Source: DAIDJD01 sp035485275 (GTDB taxonomy: Bacteria > Oederibacteriota > JAJYGY01 > DAIDJD01). From it: a stretch of 64,000 nt of DNA. The position numbers and the translations under genes are program-made. Under the pieces are notes generated by a model. That model searched no databases and was not told the origin of the DNA. It was given only the letters and a program-made list of their open reading frames with translations. How positions within the stretch are numbered: the stretch's first letter is position 1; the number at the start of each line of letters is the position of its first letter. Positions 62,291 to 64,000 of the stretch are shown one piece after another. Location: NCBI GenBank assembly GCA_035485275.1, contig DATHOE010000012.1, positions 1 to 64,000 on the forward strand, given 5' to 3'.

Positions 62291-63650
62291 GGAGCGCGCG
62301 AAAGTCCTGGTGGTGGAGGATGAGGAGGGCCTGCGCGAATTGCTCAAGGCCTCGCTGGGCCGCCTGGGGCACCAGGTGCGGGCCTGCGGCTCGGCCGAGG
62401 ACGCGCTGGCCTGCCTGGCCTCCTATGACCCCGACGTGGTGCTCACCGACCTGAGGCTGCCCGGCATGAGCGGCGAGGACCTCCTGCGCCGGCTGAAGCG
62501 CCTCAAGCCCCTGCTGCCGGTGGTGGTCCTCTCCGGTTTCGGCAAGGCCAAGGACATCGTCGAGGTGATCCGCGCCGGCGCCGAGGACTACCTGTCCAAG
62601 CCCGTGGAGGCCTCCGACCTGCAGGTGGTGCTGCTGAAGGCCCTGGAGAAGCAGCGCCTGCTCAAGGAGAACGAGAGGCTCCGCAAGGAGCTCTCCGGCC
62701 TGAGCATGTCCGGGCTCAACGGGCGCAGCAAGCCCATGCGCGAGCTGTTCAACCTTGTCGAGCGCCTTGCGCCCAGCGACGCCACCGTGCTGGTGCAGGG
62801 GGAGTCGGGGGTCGGCAAGGAGGTCGTGGCCAGGGCCCTGCACGCCCTGTCGCACCGGTCCGCGGGCCCCTTCGTGGACATCAACGCGGGATCGGTCCCG
62901 GCCACGCTGTTCGAGGCGGAGCTCTTCGGAGCGAAAAAGGGCGCCTTCACCGGCGCTGACCTCACCCGCGACGGCAGTTTCCAGGCGGCGCAGGGCGGCA
63001 CGCTCTTCCTGGACGAGGTGGGCGAGGTGCCCCTCGAGAGCCAGGCCAAGCTGCTGCGCGTGCTGGAGAACCACGAGGTGAAGATGCTGGGCGAGGCCCG
63101 GGCGAAGCGCGTGGACGTGCGCGTGGTGGCCGCCACCAACCGGGACCTGGAGGCCGAGGTGCGCGCGGGCCGCTTCCGGCGTGACCTCTTTTTCCGCCTC
63201 TCGGTGCTGCCCATCCGCGTGCCGCCCCTGCGCGAGCGCATGGAGGACATCCCCCTGCTGGTCGAGGCCCTGCTGCAGCGGCTGTCCCCCTCCTCGCGTC
63301 TGTCGGCCGCGGCCCTGAAGCGCCTGCTGGCCCACCCCTGGCCGGGCAACGTGCGGGAGTTGCGCAACGTGCTGGAGCGGGCCGTGCTGCTGGCCAAGGG
63401 CGATGAAGTGGGCCCGGCCGACCTCTACCTGGATTCCTCGGGCTCGGTGCCCCTGCGGGCCGGTCCCTTCATGCAGGCCAAGCGGGGCGTGGTGGAGGCC
63501 TTTGAAAAGGATTTCGTGCGCCGCACCCTGGACGAGAGCCTGGGCAATGTCAGCCACGCCGCCCGGGCCGCGGGCATGGACCGCAAGAATTTCCAGATGT
63601 TGATGAAGAAGCACGGCCTGAAAGCCGGCCAGGCCCCGGATGCGAGGTAA
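62283..63650 (+). CDS. Sigma-54-dependent response regulator
   Basis: The product has 455 residues, NtrC type. The receiver has Asp56 in L-T-D-L-R-L-P-G-M-S-G. The AAA+ domain (about 145-370) has G-E-S-G-V-G-K-E, G-A-F-T-G-A for sigma-54 contact, and L-F-L-D-E-V-G-E. The C-terminal Fis-type HTH (N-V-S-H-A-A-R-A-A-G-M-D-R-K-N) binds DNA. Two overlapping palindromes start three bases after its stop, and a sigma-54 promoter lies 90 bases further on. The target is the next gene, at least. Confidence 0.95.
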   Translation: MAEERAKVLVVEDEEGLRELLKASLGRLGHQVRACGSAEDALACLASYDPDVVLTDLRLPGMSGEDLLRRLKRLKPLLPVVVLSGFGKAKDIVEVIRAGAEDYLSKPVEASDLQVVLLKALEKQRLLKENERLRKELSGLSMSGLNGRSKPMRELFNLVERLAPSDATVLVQGESGVGKEVVARALHALSHRSAGPFVDINAGSVPATLFEAELFGAKKGAFTGADLTRDGSFQAAQGGTLFLDEVGEVPLESQAKLLRVLENHEVKMLGEARAKRVDVRVVAATNRDLEAEVRAGRFRRDLFFRLSVLPIRVPPLRERMEDIPLLVEALLQRLSPSSRLSAAALKRLLAHPWPGNVRELRNVLERAVLLAKGDEVGPADLYLDSSGSVPLRAGPFMQAKRGVVEAFEKDFVRRTLDESLGNVSHAARAAGMDRKNFQMLMKKHGLKAGQAPDAR

Positions 63651-63653
63651 AAA

Positions 63654-63680
63654 TGCCGCAGTGCGGTAAATCTACCGCAC
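63654..63680 (+). promoter_or_regulatory. Three half-sites, probable activator-binding region
   Basis: Half-sites of one motif occur at 63654-63660 (TGCCGCA), 63662-63668 (TGCGGTA, inverted) and 63673-63679 (TACCGCA). The last two form a perfect 8-4-8 palindrome (63661-63680). They lie about 90-115 bases upstream of the predicted sigma-54 transcription start and immediately after the regulator stop. Confidence 0.8.
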
Positions 63681-63743
63681 AAAAACGAGGGTTTCGTTGA
63701 CCGTTATTTATGCAAAAAGGTTTAATTATAAAGGCTATTAAAT

Positions 63744-63760
63744 TTGGTACGGAACTTGCT
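63744..63760 (+). promoter_or_regulatory. Sigma-54 (-24/-12) promoter
   Basis: TTGGTAC (63744-63750), five bases, then TTGCT (63756-63760) gives GG and GC exactly ten bases apart, one base off the consensus. Transcription should start near 63771, leaving a 70-base leader with GGAGG before the ATG at 63841. The stretch between the palindromes and promoter is AT-rich, as expected for DNA bending. Confidence 0.88.
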
Positions 63761-63840
63761 TTTTATTCCTATGCACGGCGGAGCATTCCGCTGACTAGCT
63801 GGAATCTCCAGCCGACCCACCTAATGATGGAGGAATACCC

Positions 63841-64000
63841 ATGAAGAAAATCATGATCCTGGCCGCGATCCTGGGCCTTGGCTTTGTCAGCATGGTCCAC
63901 GCCGACGACGCCGCCACCGCCATGACCCCGACCGCCAGCACCACCCCGATGGCGAAGAAGGCCCACAAGCACCACAAGCACCACGCCAAGAAGGCCATGG
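63841..64000 (+). CDS. Small secreted Lys/His-rich protein (3' end outside window)
   Basis: Only the first 53 codons are present. A signal peptide (I-M-I-L-A-A-I-L-G-L-G-F-V-S-M-V-H-A) is followed by an acidic start (D-D-A-A), a Thr/Pro/Ala stretch and a Lys/His-rich part (K-K-A-H-K-H-H-K-H-H-A-K-K). The His-rich part could bind metal ions such as Zn, Cu or Ni, or interact with acidic polymers. A clear ribosome site, TGGAGGA, lies at 63828-63834. It appears to be the direct target of the two-component system upstream. The rest of the protein is unknown. Confidence 0.75.
   Translation, partial: MKKIMILAAILGLGFVSMVHADDAATAMTPTASTTPMAKKAHKHHKHHAKKAM

Overview
This window is a 64 kb piece of a GC-rich chromosome from a Gram-negative bacterium. 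The evidence is many lipobox lipoproteins, an OmpA-like domain, a GT51 peptidoglycan transglycosylase, NlpC/P60 hydrolases, sigma-54 (RpoN) promoters with matching activators, and a standard bacterial nusA-infB-rbfA-truB-ribF-rpsO-pnp block. No rRNA, tRNA, CRISPR array, insertion sequence or prophage was seen. Nothing here fixes the phylum. Most genes are packed in co-directional runs with ATGA or TGATG overlaps. The short AT-rich islands between runs carry most of the recognisable regulatory DNA.

Region 1 (1-10.67 kb) is an apparent operon of ten plus-strand genes, mostly without a recognisable family, closed by an 18-bp perfect terminator hairpin. It holds the end of one beta-repeat protein and two complete paralogous ones (about 770 aa, roughly 96-aa repeats, Thr/Ala/Pro linkers). 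With them are an unrecognised 332-aa protein, an alpha-toroid terpene-cyclase-like protein, two lipoproteins, a small helical protein, a purple-acid-phosphatase-like metallophosphoesterase and a protein with a SHEVLE zincin-like motif. This is the best candidate for an undescribed system. Region 2 (10.7-20 kb) is housekeeping and accessory: queF, a radical SAM/SPASM enzyme, truA, leuB, two NlpC/P60 proteins, dcd, maf, a HigBA-type toxin-antitoxin pair with its own promoter-operator, a YceI protein, an FMN reductase and a sugar epimerase-like SDR.

Region 3 (20-31.4 kb) is the transcription/translation operon (nusA, infB, rbfA, nrnA-like, truB, ribF, rpsO, pnp). It has a terminator-like hairpin in the nusA leader and a strong intrinsic terminator lying inside the 5' coding sequence of the next gene, a glycerol-dehydrogenase-like enzyme. 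Region 4 (31.3-43.8 kb) starts with a zinc-ribbon/TPR/AAA+ sigma-54 activator. Two tandem palindromes, a near-consensus -24/-12 promoter, a 62-aa gene and a terminator follow directly. After these come nnr, three unknown envelope genes, thiL, tsaE-tsaB-rimI, a Fur-family regulator, a bacterioferritin-like protein, cysE and ligA.

Region 5 (43.8-56 kb) has an arsR-SRPBCC-DoxX-YdeI cluster on the plus strand. On the minus strand are two PD40/TolB-like proteins (one fused to an OmpA-like domain) and the run cysS-hisG-TPR-unknown-SDR-DUF1015-rarA. Region 6 (55.5-64 kb) has a glutathione peroxidase, ppc, an RlmI-like methyltransferase, a GT51 transglycosylase, and a histidine kinase/sigma-54 response regulator pair. 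That pair is followed by palindromes, a -24/-12 promoter and a small secreted Lys/His-rich protein cut by the window end. The two sigma-54 modules share one layout (activator, palindromic sites at its stop codon, -24/-12 promoter, small gene), which is the main regulatory theme of the window.
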